Of a stretch of 64,000 nucleotides of DNA, positions 34,519 through 48,100 are shown one piece after another. Source of the stretch: Botryosphaeria dothidea (taxonomy: Eukaryota > Ascomycota > Dothideomycetes > Botryosphaeriales > Botryosphaeriaceae); assembly GCA_011503125.2 (NCBI GenBank), contig WWBZ02000001.1, positions 1,984,001 through 2,048,000 on the forward strand. Reading direction: 5' to 3'. The position numbers were made by a program, and so were the translations under genes. Below the pieces are notes generated by a model, which was not told the DNA's origin, ran no database searches, and saw nothing but the letters and a program-made list of their open reading frames with translations. Each line of letters opens with the position of its first letter. Position 1 is the first letter of the stretch.

Positions 34519-35958
34519 ACGGGCTTCACTGCTTTGCTCACTCTACGCGCGAACGAACGAACGAACGAATGACCGGATACGAACGGGCGAGGGATCCTTT
34601 CCATGCGGATGTCAGACGAGTGGTCGAGAGATAGAGGCAGCATAACTTGCGCTGATCGAGTGGCATTTCGCTGGGTTTGCTAGGTAGCTGGATATGTTCG
34701 TCAAGGGTACTTTCTTTTTCTTCAAATGCATTGATGGGCGTTGTCATTTGCTGTTTCTCACGGGCTTGGATGGATGGATGGCTGAAGGGACGAACGGGAC
34801 TCGGTTTGAGTGAGCATGACCAGGCAAGCAAGATGATCGCATGCACGAATAGCATCACGAGGCGCATACGGCTGAGAACTGAACGAAATGGGGGTTGCAA
34901 ACATTGCACTCTGCATGGTGCTGAATAATCGGTTACGTCGAGTGAGTGGTTCATATGGTATGAGTCGGGTCTTTTTCTTGAGAGCTAAAAAGGCGTTCCG
35001 AAAAGAGATATATTCTCTCCACAAATCATTCATTTCTGGCGTGCTTCCAATCACCACGCAGCGCGGACTTGCTCTCTTGCTTTCAGCTTCCTACAACAGG
35101 ATATTCGACTTCAGCAAACTCGGGCTCGACAATGGGTTTGCCCTTTGTGCGGCGAATTCTTTCCCTAGTAATTCATGGTAAAGTCCTTCGCTCAGATGAT
35201 GATAGTGACGAACTTTATTGGTATGTCAAGAATCTGGCCAGCATCAGCCCCCGGCGTTGGATGAAATCATAATCTCGGCCGATAATTGCGGTTGTTGCAA
35301 TTCGTGTAAGCTTGCGTAGACAAGGCGAAAGTGTCGTGTTACCAGAAAACTATGCTTTGGTCGGTTATATCGAGATTGCATTGTGGTGTTTCTTGCCAAA
35401 GACCTTAAAATCATAGGCCGGTCATTATTCCAAAGACACTGAAATCACCAGCTCGAACTTATGACCAATGTGGAGGTTCTGAGTTAGACGTGGAAACGGA
35501 AATCTTTTCGAAGAAGACCTCTATATATCTACCTCGAATGGCGCCGCTTTGCTAATCATGAAACCCCAACCCAAAGACAGATATTTGTACAAAGCGCTGC
35601 GTCAGTTCACCCCGTAACTCTGACGCACGCGCTCACTCGAATGAAAATCCAAAGCTTTGGAGAGGGGAGTTTATCGCCGGTGTGTGACTCCATGGGAATG
35701 CATCCGGGGCCCTAGAGACGACGTGATAAGAAATTGTAAGAAAAACCGCTTTATGACCATCAAAAATCGACGAGAAACTTGCTCCTGGGACGCGCTCCCC
35801 CAGCGCGCCAACCTCCACACAGCATAACATACACAGACTTTGTCTCGGTCTGGCCACGGTTCGTTCGCTTTCGTCCTCGGATAGATGAGTTTGGAGGGAT
35901 AGGTAGGTATTATTGGATTTGAATTGGCCATGGGCACAAATTTGGAAACATAAACTTT
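34519..35958. other. Convergent intergenic region
   Basis: Shared 3' flanks of SDS22 (+) and TIM23 (-). It holds a GAAC tetranucleotide repeat at 34551-34569 and a short GGAT repeat near 34768. No gene seen. Confidence 0.55.
34551..34569 (+). repeat. GAAC microsatellite
   Basis: Nearly five perfect GAAC units in the 3' flank of SDS22. Confidence 0.9.
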
Positions 35959-36687
35959 TTATTCGAACATGACTTTACGGATCATCTGTTGCAGTTTCGT
36001 TAGCATCATCGCGCAGAATACTGAGTTTGTGGGAGTACGCACCGCCCAGGAGCCGGCGGCAGCGGCAACCAATCCGCTGGAAATGGTCATTGGCTTCAGG
36101 CCCCTCGTACTCTTGAAAAGCGCACCGCTCAGAGCGCCGGCGACAATGCTGTTAGTCGCGTCATGCTTGCCGCGGTAGTAGCCAATAGTGGAGTTGAAAA
36201 TGTTGTAAACCATGGCGACAATGCCCGCAGAGTTGCCCAGGAAGGGACCACGACGAGTGACGGAGTTAAGGACAGCATTGAGACGCAAGCGCGGGGCCAT
36301 CTGCGGAGTGGTCTTATTCAGGCCTTCGGCCAGACCCCAGGCGCCGCCGAGAGTCAGGGCGGTCAGGTAGGTGGTGCCAGTGCCGTAGCAGAGGTCGTCG
36401 GACCAGCCGCGCGAGGGCAGAGCGGAGCGCGCGCCGGGCAGATCCGACAGAGCGCCCTCCTCTAGCGTCAGGTAGTCCAGTGTGTCCTTGTCCAAGCCGG
36501 CCAGCGGGTGCAGCTGGGTAGCGTCGAAGGCGGTCGACGAGTTGAGGAACGACGACACATCTTGGGCCTGCGATGGGTCAAAGGCCTGGGACTGGAAGGA
36601 GTCGGTCTGTGTGTCTGATGTCGGGGGTGCGGTGGAAGTGGTGGTGGATGCCGACTTGCGGCCGGTGAGTGAGTCCCAGATGGTCAT
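35959..36687 (-). CDS. TIM23: Tim23, mitochondrial presequence translocase channel subunit
   Basis: Intronless, 242 residues. Tim23 forms the core of the TIM23 complex in the inner membrane with Tim17 and Tim50 and takes presequence proteins into the matrix. The N-terminal 95 residues are hydrophilic, Ser/Thr/Gln-rich with HPLAGLDKDTLDYL, the intermembrane-space receptor part. The C-terminal half is the Tim17/22/23 domain with four membrane helices: LCYGTGTTYLTALTLGGAWGL, NSAGIVAMVYNIFNSTIGYYRG, ATNSIVAGALSGALFKSTRG and TISSGLVAAAAGSWAV. Glycine-zipper spacing is clear. It is transcribed divergently from TRM732 with 469 bp between ATGs. Confidence 0.95.
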   Translation of the reverse strand: MTIWDSLTGRKSASTTTSTAPPTSDTQTDSFQSQAFDPSQAQDVSSFLNSSTAFDATQLHPLAGLDKDTLDYLTLEEGALSDLPGARSALPSRGWSDDLCYGTGTTYLTALTLGGAWGLAEGLNKTTPQMAPRLRLNAVLNSVTRRGPFLGNSAGIVAMVYNIFNSTIGYYRGKHDATNSIVAGALSGALFKSTRGLKPMTISSGLVAAAAGSWAVRTPTNSVFCAMMLTKLQQMIRKVMFE

Positions 36688-37156
36688 GGCGGTAGCGGAA
36701 GAGATGGTGGTGGATGACGCGGATGATTGACGAGGCTACGGATGGAGCGCGGGGCGACGCGATGGCGAAGCGAGATGGAGGGCGGCGGGGGTGGAGGGTG
36801 AGGAGGACGGCACTCGAGGAAGATGGAGAACGGGTTTGCCGTCGCAAGCTGCGAGAATGTCGTCGTCGGCGGCCGGCGCCCCCAAAATTATTTCATCGCG
36901 CGCCAAGCCGCGATAGAGCGACAGGGATCTGCCTTCCCGCAGCCGCCCCAATCCCGTGACATCAAAATTTCCCTCTCTGCCCTTGCTCTCCCCACAACTT
37001 TCGCGCTGAGATTGTGTCTGGGTGCTCTCCCCGCCGTGCGAGTCTGAGGAAGTCACTTACCTCCCAAGCGACATCTGCCTCACGGCCGGGAGCGACTTGA
37101 GGCTCAAGGCGCCTGAGACAAGCAGCAAAAAACTGACGTCTCCGAGATTGCCCGAT
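36688..37156. promoter_or_regulatory. Shared divergent promoter, TIM23 and TRM732
   Basis: 469 bp between two start codons. No gene inside; the minus-strand open frames are shadows. If TRM732 has an upstream start or leader exon it would lie here. Confidence 0.45.
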
Positions 37157-40100
37157 ATGGCGGCAGACGCGCCTCTCCGGGCCCCGGTCTCCGTCGATTT
37201 CCTGCGCAGACTGAGCAAAGACCTCAGCAGCTATATTCCCGTTGATGGGGCTATTTCAGACGAAAGCATAAAGTAAGACGATGTAATTCCCGCCACAGCT
37301 CCCTCATGGTTCGCGTCCACTACTTGACGACCTGCCACCAACACCAATAATGCTGACTTCGCAAAAGCAAGCTTTCCAACTTGCTCGATGCTCTGGTTGG
37401 AACAGCATCTATCACCTATATCCCTGCATCCCAAAGAGCTGGTGCCTGTAATCCGCTATGCTCTCTTTTGGAGAAGTGTCAGGCCTCACCTGACGAGAGG
37501 ATCCGCTCGCTGATATGGACCAAGAACATCTGGTCCGATCTCTTCGACATCTTCCTGGAAAGATACGACAATGCAAAGCCAAAGTCTATGCGGCAGGTCC
37601 TGCTGCTTCTATGCTCCATTCTGCAGAAGGACAGAAGCCCAACTGCCCAGACCATGAGAGACCATTCTGTTGTCCGGCTCGTTGATGTGCTTTTCCAGGA
37701 GGATGACACGTCCAGAGTCAAGCCTGCTCTCAGCGCTCTATCCCACTTCATTCAGAAGGATGTCATCTCAGTTGACGATGTGATCATTATGTTTGAGCGA
37801 TGGAGCGCTGAGAAGGCCAGGCCGCTCCAGCTGTTCCCCCCATCTGGAAGTACGTTCAAAACTTTCCTCTACGGAATTATGAACTGGGTAAATCATCAAG
37901 ACACTACTCCCGCAGCCGGAAATGCAGTCTGCATTATCCTCGAGCATGCAAGACGTCAGCATGCAATGCACCTTACAAGTAGCACTTCGGACGCCCTTCC
38001 AGTTTGGGTCGATCCGTTGGAGAGTATCATCAGGAGGAACCCAGATGCTATGCTGAACTTCAAGAGTCACGTATTTCCTGATTTATTCAAGCCCATCCTT
38101 ACGGACTACCTCCGATTTTTGGAACACCTTCACCTGGACGACCATATCAGGTTGAAACCAAGCGCGAAGGGCGCTTCGAGGCCTTCGGACGACCTAGAGG
38201 CTTCCCTGCTCTTCACTTCTCTTCAGGTTGGAAAGGACATGGGCTTCGTCCAAGAAGTTGGTATGTTTCCTTGGCCCAATAGAAACTGCGTCAAGCGCTA
38301 ACATTAAAGACCATCACACATCTACGAAGATCGAAATCCGTGATGGGATCGTCTTGATCCCAGAGAGTCTCCTTGGCAGACTTCTTGCACATGAACGTCC
38401 GGAGACCAGACTTGCAGCCTTCGCCTTACTTACCACTTCCGCCACCGTCACTAGGCCACTGACCCTGGGCACATTTGCTGCTCTGAAACGCAATTTGCCA
38501 TACTTGCACGCTGATACAGATGCGAATTTTCGTAGTGAAGTCATGAGTCTCACTCTCTCCCTATTTGAACGCCTACGTGGATCCACTGGCGTGATGAGCA
38601 GGAACTTGGTAAAGGAACAGAAAACCCAAGAGCAAACAACAACCGGGGCCAACACATTCAAACTCTACCACGCCCATATTGAGTTCATTCATTGGTATCT
38701 GCGGTTTCTAACGTCCGAGCTCCATCCTACGGCAGCATATCAGAGACATATATCTGCTTTGAAGGCTCTCACGATTGTTATGAAGTCTGGCTTGGATCCA
38801 TCAGTGCCGCATCATGCACTTTCCAGGACCGCACAGGGCGAAATCCGATTTCCTTTCCAAATGAATATCCTCACCCCTCTTCTCGTACGCGAGCTCTTCG
38901 ACCTGATCATGGATCCGTTCGACGATGTCCGCCACGCGGCAGCATTCTTGCTTAAGCTGGGGGCAAATAAGTCTTCGGAACCACCTAAAAGGCCTCTGAA
39001 GGGTCCCAAGGTGGCTCCCGTATTCTTGGGCCAACCGGTAGATTCCACTGCTCTGGTCGAGCATGGATTTGCTTCTTTCCTAGAGAGAGCAGAGAAGACC
39101 ATGCTCCGTAGCGGACGAGCAGATCATGCTGATGGAGTTGCTCGCGCTTACGACCTTCTTTTCGAGAGGCGATGCGAGTCACTGAGCCCCGATTCCGCCG
39201 CGAACAGCGTGCTGGCAGAGTGGATGAAGAGTCGGCAAGGGATCGTCGAGCATCTTACCTTGCTTTTGGACGAAACTATAGCGGCCGCGAACAGCAATTT
39301 TTCGGTCGCTGTGAACGCGTACCCAATGCATGGCACCTTGTCTGCTCTGAGGTATATCTTTGAACAGCCTGCATTTTACGCATCCATGGCTACCATGGAA
39401 ACCAAGGAGTTGGATCGCTGGAGAAATCTGCACAACCATGTTCTGAACAGCCTTCGCTCTATCTGGGACTGCGTCAGGAATATTCTTTGCGTGGATGCTC
39501 CCGAGGGCCATGTTCCGGAAGATATGGAAGAAGAACCTGACCTCACGACAAAGGACATTCTCAGCTATTCCTGGAGAGGTCTGAAAGAGGCAAGCACCCT
39601 TCTGCGTGTTATCGTTGGCAAAGCCCCTTTTACTCTGCCCAACGGTGTCTCTATTCTGGAAACAGCTGAATTTGAGGGGCTGGGGAAGCTTTGCTTCCTT
39701 CAGTTGGCCGAATTGCGGCATCGTGGAGCCTTCTCCACAGTTGCACAGACTTTTGCTGCTTTCTGTCTCCGATGCAACAGGTCATCTGATCCCGAAATCA
39801 AAGGACTCCTTGACCGGTGGTATGAAGAAACTCTTCGTTGCATTCGGGATAAAGGGACCATGATCACCCGTCGTTCAGCCGGCTTGCCTTCTCTCATCAC
39901 GGGCATCCTCACCGCAGCTCCGGAGAGCACATTGTTTGAACGGGTCATCAACGATCTCAAAGTGGAAGCAGTACAAGAGGAGCAGGACAAGAACATTGAG
40001 GGGAGTCATCTGCCCCAAGTCCACGCTTTGAATTGCTTGAAGGACGTCTTCACCAACACGAAGCTTGCCCTTGCCTCCGAGCCTTACGTTGCAGAAGGCT

Positions 40101-42502
40101 TATCCCTCGCTGGGAGCAGGCTTGAATCCAAAGTATGGGCAATTCGCAACTGCGGTCTCATGCTGTTCCGTGCCCTCATCGACCGACTGCTTGGTAGCAG
40201 CACGACCCAAAATTGGAAGGAAACGGACCGCCTCAAGATCACGCGCCTCTCCTACAAAAAGTATCCACACTTGCTTGACATCATCGTTCAACTCCTCACG
40301 CCAAGACAACAAGCTGGCGTCTCAGAGCTGACCAACACCGCACTTGAAGGTGTTTTCCCAGCATTCCAAATCCTGCAGAGAGCGCGACCACCGGTAGAAA
40401 GGAGAACAGAGATTCAAAGCCTGGTGTTCAATTTGACTTTCAGTTCCCACTGGCATGTTCGTGACATGGCTGCAAGAACCCTGGCGGCCCTGTTGGGTGC
40501 TGAGGAAAGGGTTGAATGGGTCTTGGCGCTGTTGGAGATGCAATTTCCGACACAAAATGCTCTACACGGCATGCTTTCGTCAGTAAAATATCTTGTAAAG
40601 GAAATTCTTGATACAAATTCGAGTGAGCTCCGCGGTAAGTGCTCATATCAAAGTATTCATGATCATGCACTAACACCTTACAGATGACCTTGAGCTGCTG
40701 TCTTTCGCTCTCTTGGAGCAATTCGATCGTCTGTATAAAGAGAACATCTGCCCGCTGACCAAGTCTGCTTACCTGGATATTGTCATATCAATCCAGAAAC
40801 AGCACATAATTGGCAGTCGCTGGAAGTGTAAGTGCCGTGCTGCTCCCAAATCTGACAATGTTTTTGACATCGAACAGCTTCTCCTCCCTTAGCCTGTGAA
40901 GTATTTGGTGGAACCGTAGTCGATTACGTAGTGAAGAACGCTTTCTCGATCTTCAATCTTTTCGAAGAGGACCAGAAGAATAACAGAGGCCACTCCGTGG
41001 GAGACGCTCTTCTCCGCAGAGCGCTATCGCTCTTTTCCGTACAGCAGCTGATACTTCAGACGTGTGCGCATGAGAAGCAGCAACTGCTTCAAGAATCAGT
41101 AAAAGACCTCTTACAGCACATCACTACCAAAGACAACGACACCTGCCGCATCACTTTAGAGTTTCTGGGCTCAATCATTCTCCCTATCGTTCTGCAAGCT
41201 GGGAAATCCGTACATGACAGCATTGGAACCCTCCTGGAAGTGGCAGCCTCTTCGACTGACCTGGAGGTTTCCGCCACAGTCCGTCACACAGTAGCCTCGC
41301 TCATCGACCGCGGCCTCCGGCTTCCAATCTCGAGTCTGGTTCCGATCATGCTCGGCAGCGAGAGAGAAACCTTCGGAGTTGGCTCTCCCTCCCTTCACGA
41401 AGGCGCTCTGCCGCTTCTCGGTCGATATATTGATGCACAGCTCTCCGTCTCCGATGAGGGAAAGACAACGAAAGGCATGACCACACACCTGACAACGTTC
41501 ATCCACGCCGTGCGCTGCGACCTCGAAGAAAACAACCCCTTCCCCACCCGCTTCGCCGCCATCGCCGCCCTCTCCACCCTCCACCACTTCTGGCGCCGCG
41601 CCTGGCCGAAAGAAAAAACCACACCCCTGCGCGACGCGCACCTCGCCCTGTCCATCATCACCTATGACGCCCTCAACGACGACGACGACGAGATCCGCGA
41701 CGCCGCCTCCCTCATCGCCACCCGCATCATCGCCGGCCCCCGCCTCCCCGCTCCCACGGACGGCGTTCCCGCGCAGACGAAAACCGTCGTCCCGCTCGCC
41801 GCGGCCCGCAAGCTGGCGGTGTTCCTCGCGCAGACGTACCCGGCGAGTCGGGTCTTGTGCAGCGAAGCGCTGCACCGCCTGCTCACGCACGAGAGCGGCC
41901 GCGAGCCGTCTGCGCCTGCTTCGGCGCTCGAACACCCGCAGGGGTTTGCTGGCCTGCTGAGGGGGGCGAGGGGGGTCGAGAGTGCGGGAACGCTGCTGTT
42001 TGCACGGGAGAAGCAGAATTTGTTCCTCGATCCGGTGCGTGAGGTCGGCGTGTGGGCGGGCGTCTTGGAGGTGCTGCGGATCGATGGTGCTGCGGATCGA
42101 GAGACTGTGAGGACTGTTGAGGAGTGGTGCGTTGCTGGGTTGAACGAGCTTGGGAGGTTGACGAGGGAGGAGAGGGACGCGGCGATGGGGTGGGCGAGTC
42201 GGGGCGAGGTTTTCCTACTCGGAGTGAGGGTGGTTGGAGCGGCAAGTGTGGTATTGGCGTGGAAGAGAAGAGGGCTGGTGACGGTCGTGGATGGGGTGGC
42301 AAGGAAGAAGAGGGTTGGCAAGTACAGGAGCTCGGAGATCAAGAGGCTGTTGAGAAGGACGGTTGATGCGTGGATTAGTGCGGATGTGCATGGGCTATGG
42401 GTGAGGGAGACGGAAGAGGTGTTGAGTATGAGTGTGATGGAGAAGCTGGTGGACGTGCGGAGAATGGTTGAGGAGGTTATTGGGCGGACGTGTGTTGTTT
42501 GA
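37157..42502 (+). CDS. TRM732: Trm732/THADA-family HEAT-repeat protein (DUF2428)
   Basis: Five exons: 37157-37272, 37368-38260, 38310-40634, 40684-40827 and 40878-42502; 1700 residues, and all junctions are in phase. The protein is built of alpha-helical HEAT-like repeats throughout. The DUF2428 core is recognisable by TRRSAGLP (about residue 856) and by HALNCLKDVF followed by KVWAIRNCGLMLFRALIDR. Yeast Trm732 binds the methyltransferase Trm7 for 2'-O-methylation of nucleotide 32 in certain tRNA anticodon loops; human THADA is the homologue. There is no catalytic motif, as expected for a scaffold. The start at 37157 is the first ATG in the frame that splices correctly; it is the least certain part. 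Base composition shifts to higher GC after about 41,500. Confidence 0.9.
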
Positions 42503-43120
42503 AGTCGGTATTGAAAGAATGAGAATCGGCAGCAAGAAGATGTATTGCCAAATTACCAATATATAGAAACACCTGTTCTTCATCTTAATTGAGTATTGAT
42601 GATAAGCATAGCAAAGGCTAGATGAGGGAGGGCAAAAGGTTGGGGGTCGGCGACTGTTCGTGACGGAAACCAAGCACAAGCAGCATCCAGTACCTTTGAT
42701 GAAGATCACAGTTAACGATTGAAGTCTTCCATAGGTGAGCAGATATTGAAAATAATGTTCCAAATCAGTAACACATACACACGCATTCTGGTTAAGCAAG
42801 CATGTTTCCAATGAACGCCGCCGTTACGAAGAACTTCCCGCCAGCTTCACAAATGCTATACTTGGATAGATCTGAGCTGCCTCAGGATATCTGGCGCGGG
42901 TTGTTAGCGTGCCTTTCTCAAAATGTCCTTGGCGGTAACGAGGATGAGTAACGTGGGGCGTCAAGAGATATGTTGAGAGACATAGGCTCGACTGAAAGCA
43001 CAGTTGCAACTTACATTCTTCAAAAATCCACCTTTTCCACATAGGACTTGTACGCTTATCTCGTACATTACCACCTCCAGACTCGTCGCTCTCTCACTTG
43101 CGCATTCACGAGATCCTGAT
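42503..43120. other. Convergent intergenic spacer
   Basis: Shared 3' flanks of TRM732 (+) and the DHA1 transporter (-). No gene seen. Confidence 0.6.
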
Positions 43121-45114
43121 TCATCTGGCTCCATCCACCTGCTGCTCATGCCCATGCCCATGCTCGTGATTCAGTCTAAATCCGCCGAGGAAGCCAGAAC
43201 TCGGATTCCTGCTGACGCTCCTGCTCCTGCTCCTGCTCCTCGCCGCCCTGCTCTCACTTCTCGCATGCTCATATCCAGCCATACTCCTGCTGCGCTCCTC
43301 TTCCTCCTGGGGGTCGAATGTCGCCTCACGCATGAACGGCGAGCGCCTGCGGATCTCCTCGCCCCAAACAAGAATCAGCACTGGCGCAACGGACAGCACG
43401 AGGGCGACAAAACCAAGCAGCGACGACGCCCAATGGAAGCCGAGGTTGGTGTACATGGACTGTGAGGCCAGAGGCAAGAAAGCGCCGAACGTATTCCTTC
43501 CCAGAGAAGCCGCCGACAGGGCCGAAGCGGCGTACTTTTCGTAGGCGTCGGCGAGGTAGTTGACGACGGCGAGGTAGATCGAGTAGATGCCCAGGCCGAC
43601 GACCGTGATACCGATAGTCGGCACGATCCAGTGCACATGCGGATAGCTCGCCCAGCCGTACCAGAACAGCCCTACCGTAAAGAGCAAGCTGCCCGGGACG
43701 GAGAAGTAGAGACGTGCTTCGGGGATGGGCTTGCCGGGGCGTTCTTTGTTGCGTTTGGCGGAACGAAGGTAGAGCTGGTCCTGGATGGGGTTGATGACGG
43801 TTCCAATGACGGCGCCGACGGAGAGGGCGAGTTGGATGAGGCCCGTCGACATTGTACCGAAGTTGTAGTTGGTGGAGAAGGTCTGCACGATGCTGGACTG
43901 GAACAGGAACAGGAGGCCCCAGGCAAAGGAGACCCAGAGGGTGAAACTAAATACGACCCACTCGCTCACGAGCATCTTGACGGGACGCGTGAATGAGATC
44001 CTGAGCGATTGCCACACACTCGGCTTGTCGATCTCTGATTTGGCATAGGCATTTGGACGGCCGTTCTTTCGAAGTTTCTGGGCACGTCGGGCCAAGAGTA
44101 CATCATGTCGGGTTTCTGAAAGAATGAAGTAGAAGATGGGCAAGCAGCCGCCATCGAAAGCGAGTTGGATGTAGTAGATCCAACGCCAGTTCATGTTGGC
44201 TGCAATGGCGGATCCGATGAAGGGACCGAGTGCGATGCCGACGACGGAAGTAAAGCCAAATATGGACATGGGTATACTGCGATCCTTGTCGCCCTTCCAG
44301 ATGTCCGTGATGGTACCGCCAACGATATTGATGGAAACGGAGCTGCAGCCCCCATCGAAGAAGCGCGTTACGATCAGCGTAGCAAAGTTTCTTGCAACTC
44401 CCGAAGGAATCATCCAAACCAGGAACAAGATGTATGAACCCTTCAGCTTATGTAAGAAGAGCACCATATGGTGAAACAAAGAAGACTCACGAAATATCCT
44501 GGCATGCGGCCAACCTGTTCAGTGAGAGGAACGAAAAGAAGGGGGAAAAGTGCAGCGCCCACGTTCCACGAAGTCGTCGCCCAGAACAGGTGTGGGAACG
44601 GGTCCGTACTGACGTGAAACCTTTGTGCCATTTGGTCGTTGCCTCCACCGTACGCACCCGCGGGTAGACCCGTCAAGATAGAGCTTGTGCCGTTAGTTTT
44701 GGAAAGTTGATCAAATATGGTATACGTACATGAAGCATGTGGTGATGGTAATCACCCATTTCTTCGTCTTCGACCAATTGAATCTACAAGAGTCAGAGAA
44801 GAGGCGCGGGTGCAGGGTAATGGGGTAGTTACGGATTCTCGGGATCGTCCGGACCATCCCAATCCACAACTTCAATATCGGATTCTTTCTTTGGTGAAAC
44901 TGACGGATGAGAGCGTCCTCGTTCGTGCTCTTCCTTCTCGCGGACGTTTGCTTCTCGATCCGCGCTATTGTTTAGTGCTGAGATTCTATTAGCAAAACTC
45001 TTGCTTAAGGAACGCGGAGCTACACGAACCTAGTTGCACGTGCCTCCCTCTGTCTCGGTGACTGTCTGCATTGTCACCGTTCTCGAGATCTGGAGAGTTG
45101 CTTCGTTGCGTCAT
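43121..45114 (-). CDS. MFS transporter, DHA1 drug:H+ antiporter family
   Basis: Five exons on the minus strand: 45114-45030, 44977-44833, 44783-44730, 44683-44491 and 44440-43121; about 598 residues. The last acceptor could also be 6 nt earlier (exon from 44446), adding two residues in frame. The cytosolic N-terminus ends DWDGPDDPENPFNWSK, a hallmark of fungal DHA1 polyamine/multidrug transporters (Tpo/Flu1-like). Twelve membrane segments follow. Visible motifs include LTEQVGRMPGYF (motif A region), ATLIVTRFFDGGCSSVSINIVGG and GFTSVVGIALGPFIG (motif C type). The C-terminal tail is Arg/Ser-rich, then His-rich (HEHGHGHEQQ). Located in the plasma membrane; substrate not predictable. No biosynthetic cluster is nearby, so a housekeeping or stress-export role is likely. 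Confidence 0.9.
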
Positions 45115-48100
45115 GACGATACTGCCCTCGTAGTCGTTTAGATAGTGAGACTGGGTCAAGTGGCAACTGCGGGCTGATGGAGCACGACGAATGCGGAGGA
45201 GAGCGAAACGCAAGAGGAACGGAGTCAAATAAGATAGATTAGTGGCGTACAGACGCTAAAAAGAATTCCTGATAATAGAGAGAGAAGCGCCGACTACCAT
45301 GTGGCTATGCATGAATGACGTGCAGTGATCAGAGGGCTCAAGAGCCATTGCATCATCCCGAACACCTGAGGGCTCCTGTCTGGAATGGGCATACTGCGCA
45401 GTAGCTCTGCAAAAGCCGCGATCCCGGGTAGAATGGCGGCATGGTTGACAGACGCAGCCCTCTGGTTCCCGCAGTTATCTCTCTTGCTCGACCCGTGGCC
45501 ATTTGGCATCGTCGTCGCGCGACAGAGGGAGGCGGGGTGACGGCAAACGGCGGGCTTGGTAAGCTAAGAAGAAAAAGAGCGGGAGTTGACATCAGAGTCG
45601 TGGAGCCGGCGCGACGATCAGCAGTGCGGTTGTCTCGGGCCGATGTTCTCCCGTCAGCCTTAGCCAGGGCCAAGGGCCTAGCCAAGCTGCCGCGGAGATA
45701 GAGCGGACTTAGCCTCCCTTCATCATCTTTGAACATCTACAAGAACAAGCTTGTTCGTAGCATTACCGCTTGTAGCGCTAGTGGCGCGAGCTGCCGCCAT
45801 CCCGCCTGTCCTATATCCTCGTGCTGCTTGCCTGATCCGGACCCGCCCGACTCGCCAACGGTCCTACAAAGGAAAGATGACCCGGTACTTCAAGGCATTT
45901 GGTTTTCCTCTTGCATCATCCTGCAATCGCAACTTCCGTACATTCGACAGAGTGCTCTGCTTGTCGATTGTGAAATATGCATCTTCTCCGTGACTGTGGT
46001 TATTCTATCATCTGCTAATTTCGTCCAAGGTCTCAGTGGCAAAGCTGGCCATGTTCCATCTTGATGAAAGTGAGGACGTGTTTTGCTGGTTGCGGTTGCG
46101 GAACCGACGTGCGGAGGCGCTATCGTAAAGTCGAACGTAGTGAGGTTCCGCACTGCATGAGGCGATAATGACAGCCAGTTATTGTTTGGCATTGGTCCGC
46201 TTTCACATGCTCTCGAACGGGCCTTGTCCAGTTCCACGGAGTTCTCTCGGTGGGGCCCGGCGATGTCCTCAATTTCCCAGATAGCGTTCCGCAAAGCTTA
46301 AACGACCCAATTGAAACAAGTGGCTGGCATGTCTGTGTTGTCGTAGCTGGCAGTGCGGCTTCCTGAGACCATGGAGATTAAGCGTCGTTCTCGTCCGTCC
46401 TACCTGGGGAGACATTGGAGGTGGAGTAGTTCAGGGAAGCACTGGAGAGTGGAGGAGCCGGAGAGCCGCAGGCTGGCGTGAGAGCTGAGGTGAGGTGCGG
46501 AAAGACGAAATGGCTGCGGAAGCAATGGTGACGTCACCGCATCTCAGAAAGTCTTCTTCCGCCTTCAGCATTCCGAGTCTCAGCAGGAGAAAGACTCAGC
46601 CGGCTTGCGCTTTCCGTCGCGAAAAGACAGATCCCGAGGCGGCGTCAACATCACGCCGTGCTCTCGCGACCGCCCCTTTCTTGGTGCGGAATCGCCCGCC
46701 CGCCCGCCGGTACCGCTGTCCGGTGCCGCTGCTGGCCGACCCTGGCTCTGATGCGATGCGCTGCGCTTCCGCCGAGTCTTGCCGTGGCCTCTTGCAGCCT
46801 TCCGCCTCGGATTCCGCTTCCCTCCTTTGGTGCGAGAGTGCTGCTCGGCTCTTCCGCCCGCTCACCCCATCGCACCACCACGCCCGCTGCCCGCATGTGG
46901 ATGCCCCCGCCCAGCCAACCATCTGTCCGCCCGCTTCTCCGCTTCCTGCAAAAGTATTTCCCGGCCTCACACCACGTCTCACCACCTCAGGCGACGCCAG
47001 TATCTACGGCCCGACCCGCAGCGCTCATCGGCGGACTCCCCGCCTGCGCCGCGCAGAGCCGCACCGTTTCCCACGCCCAACTGCCGTGCTTCGTTCGCCA
47101 GATTCCCCGGCAATGCGACAGAATTGCCTGTTTCGGTTCGAAACTCAGCCCAAAAGTTTCCCCGTCCCTTCCCACAGTCTTTTGGCCCCCTAGTTTTCCC
47201 GTCCCCCAATCCCGACAGGACGCCCAGTGCTTTGCCCACGGGGTCCTGTCCGCGGCAATAATGTCCGCCGTGGCCAGCTTCCGCGCCTCGGGTCTCTGTT
47301 TGGGGTTCCGTCTTTACCCCCTTTCCGCCGCACATGGAACATTTTTCCGCATCCGCCCTCGCAACCCGCTCGGACTCGGGCAACCCGAGCCCACGCGGCA
47401 AGTCTGTCGAGGTGGTTCGGGATGAGTGCATCTTTTCCCTCGTTCTCGGGAAATGTTTGCGATGCGACGTTCGAAGTTGTTGTTCAGCCCTTGTCGCCGT
47501 GGTATCATCATACCACCATCGCTCGACTTCGGGTGAGCCGCACGGGAATGCAACGGCTTTCAAGGCAAACTCTCGGGCAGAGGGGGAACAGCGTTTCCGG
47601 CACTTTGCCGCGGGCGAATCCCGCGGATTGCCGACTACGTTCGAAGTTGCTGCCCATCGCCGCCGAAGCAAACGTTGCCTGCTGTTTTTGGGGGTTTGCA
47701 GCCTCGGAATGAGGAGGGCCATTTCTGAACTTCGAACGCAGGCGGAAACGGAGGTGGTCCGCGGTTCCGCAGTGCGGTCCCGAGGGTGGCAACTGTCTCT
47801 CCACATCATGTACTATGGATGAGGGCAATTGCGGGGAGCGGAGCTGTGAGGGAAAGCATTTTCCCCATGGCCGTCGAGGCTCTCTGCGCGATACTCCGGG
47901 ACATGGTGCTGATTCCGTTCGAGTCATGCATCATGGTGAGTACCCTTTCACTCAGCACGGCTGTGGAGTCTACATCATGTCGTTGCCGCAAGCAATTACG
48001 GCCTTTATTTCCTTCCTCTCAAAAACATCAAAATAAAATCTAGGCGGAGATATTAATGTCTCTACGGCTTCGCATCGCGTCCTTGCCTGTCACATCAGAA

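Noticed and set aside
46495..47809. Overlapping long frames on both strands in the GC-rich desert
   Set aside because: Non-ATG starts or Arg/Pro/Ala-rich nonsense, mutually overlapping, no domain; at most one could be real and none stands out.
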